64,000 nt of DNA. Origin: CBDBJQ01 sp965206405 (GTDB lineage Bacteria > Pseudomonadota > Alphaproteobacteria > UBA8366). The notes under the pieces are model-generated. The model was not told where the DNA came from. It made no database searches and was given only the letters and a program-made list of their open reading frames with translations. This document shows, one piece after another, positions 63,441-64,000 of the stretch. The DNA is taken from the NCBI GenBank assembly GCA_965206405.1, contig CBDBJQ010000006.1:806001-870000 (forward strand), given 5' to 3'. Position 1 is the first letter of the stretch. Each line of letters starts with the position of its first letter. Made by a program: the position numbers and the translations under genes.

Positions 63441-64000
63441 ATGTCTTCTCGCACCCCCATCGCTCACTGCCGCAATATCGGGATCATGGCCCATATCGAC
63501 GCGGGCAAGACGACGACGACAGAGCGAATCCTCTATTACACCGGGCGGTCCCACAAGATCGGCGAGGTCCATGAGGGCAACGCCACTATGGATTGGATGG
63601 AGCAGGAGCAGGAACGCGGCATCACGATTACCTCGGCCGCGACAACCTGCAGCTGGCTCGATCATCGTATCAACATCATCGACACGCCGGGCCATGTCGA
63701 CTTCACTATTGAGGTCGAGCGCAGCCTGCGTGTTCTCGACGGTGCGGTCGCCGTTTTCGACAGCGTTGCCGGGGTCGAGCCGCAATCCGAAACCGTGTGG
63801 CGGCAGGCCGACAAGTACAACGTGCCGCGTCTATGTTTCGTCAACAAGATGGACCGGATGGGCGCCGATTTCTTCCGCTGTGTCGGAATGCTGTCCGATC
63901 GGCTTGGCGCCGTTCCCCTGACCCTTCAACTGCCGCTTGGCGCGGAAGCCGACTTCGTCGGCATCGTCGATCTCGTCGCCATGAAGGCGGTGATCTGGAA
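63441..64000 (+). CDS. fusA: translation elongation factor G, N-terminal part (cut by window edge)
   Basis: ATG 63441 begins S-S-R-T-P-I-A-H-C-R-N-I-G-I-M-A-H-I-D-A-G-K-T-T (G1), R-G-I-T-I-T-S-A-A (switch 1), D-T-P-G-H-V-D-F (G3) and N-K-M-D-R (G4). The frame is open through base 64000 and continues beyond the window. Third gene of the str operon, 23 bp after rpsG. Confidence 0.97.
   Translation, partial: MSSRTPIAHCRNIGIMAHIDAGKTTTTERILYYTGRSHKIGEVHEGNATMDWMEQEQERGITITSAATTCSWLDHRINIIDTPGHVDFTIEVERSLRVLDGAVAVFDSVAGVEPQSETVWRQADKYNVPRLCFVNKMDRMGADFFRCVGMLSDRLGAVPLTLQLPLGAEADFVGIVDLVAMKAVIW

Overview
This 64 kb window comes from a GC-rich alphaproteobacterium, probably of the Rhodospirillales-like marine or soil type. 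Indicators are the DUF1476 / F1-ATPase zeta subunit, HspQ, a BhcC-like aldolase, many CaiB/BaiF CoA-transferases and periplasmic-binding-protein transporters, and the tRNA-tuf-tRNA-secE-nusG-rplKAJL-rpoBC-(gap)-rpsL-rpsG-fusA order. This is chromosomal core sequence interrupted by metabolic operons and two patches of decayed mobile DNA.

Layout. 1-2356: alpha/beta hydrolase (cut by the window edge) and a gamma-glutamyltransferase-like enzyme. 2357-5680: AT-richer accessory patch with an outer-membrane beta-barrel protein, a small ORF, and an island bounded by 27-bp inverted repeats that holds a dead IS256-type transposase, a membrane-protein remnant and an apparently intact Sel1-repeat gene. 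5683-8842: glutamate dehydrogenase, an LTXXQ/Spy-like protein and a TauE/SafE permease. 8909-15711: a minus-strand acyl-CoA cluster (two CaiB/BaiF CoA-transferases, two acyl-CoA dehydrogenases, a MaoC hydratase and an HMG-CoA-lyase-type lyase) that looks like a complete activation-oxidation-hydration-cleavage route for an unidentified acid. 15834-18648: hspQ, the zeta-like DUF1476 gene, purB and a small unknown gene. 18656-19801: a BhcC-like hydroxyaspartate/D-threonine aldolase. 19821-28368: one tight minus-strand operon coding a four-subunit succinate dehydrogenase/fumarate reductase, a two-subunit class I fumarase/tartrate dehydratase, then selA and selB. 28649-36708: a plus-strand operon with a NitT/TauT-type ABC importer having two different permeases, a PHP-like metallohydrolase, a DsbA/HCCA-isomerase-like protein and a luciferase-like flavin oxidoreductase. 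36882-38021: pyrD. 38213-43586: oligopeptide-type ABC importer with a fused double ATPase. 43651-45924: graveyard of IS1380, type III restriction and IS21 fragments next to an intact Rpn-family nuclease gene. 46020-61046: tRNA-Thr, rlmB, tRNA-Tyr, tRNA-Gly, tuf, tRNA-Trp, secE, nusG, rplK, rplA, rplJ, rplL, rpoB, rpoC. 61261-62049: DUF3108 gene broken by an in-frame amber codon. 62275-64000: str operon promoter, rpsL, rpsG and the start of fusA.

The least expected structural signal is the repeated occurrence of short tandem duplications (about 12-30 bp period) spanning or directly following stop codons of otherwise conserved genes (for example nusG, rplK, rplA, rpoC, pyrD), together with in-frame 9- or 12-bp expansions inside conserved enzymes. 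The best functional leads are the NitT/TauT-PHP-flavin oxidoreductase operon, the acyl-CoA cluster, the selAB genes embedded in a fumarate operon, and a perfectly placed internal start in the Rpn gene.
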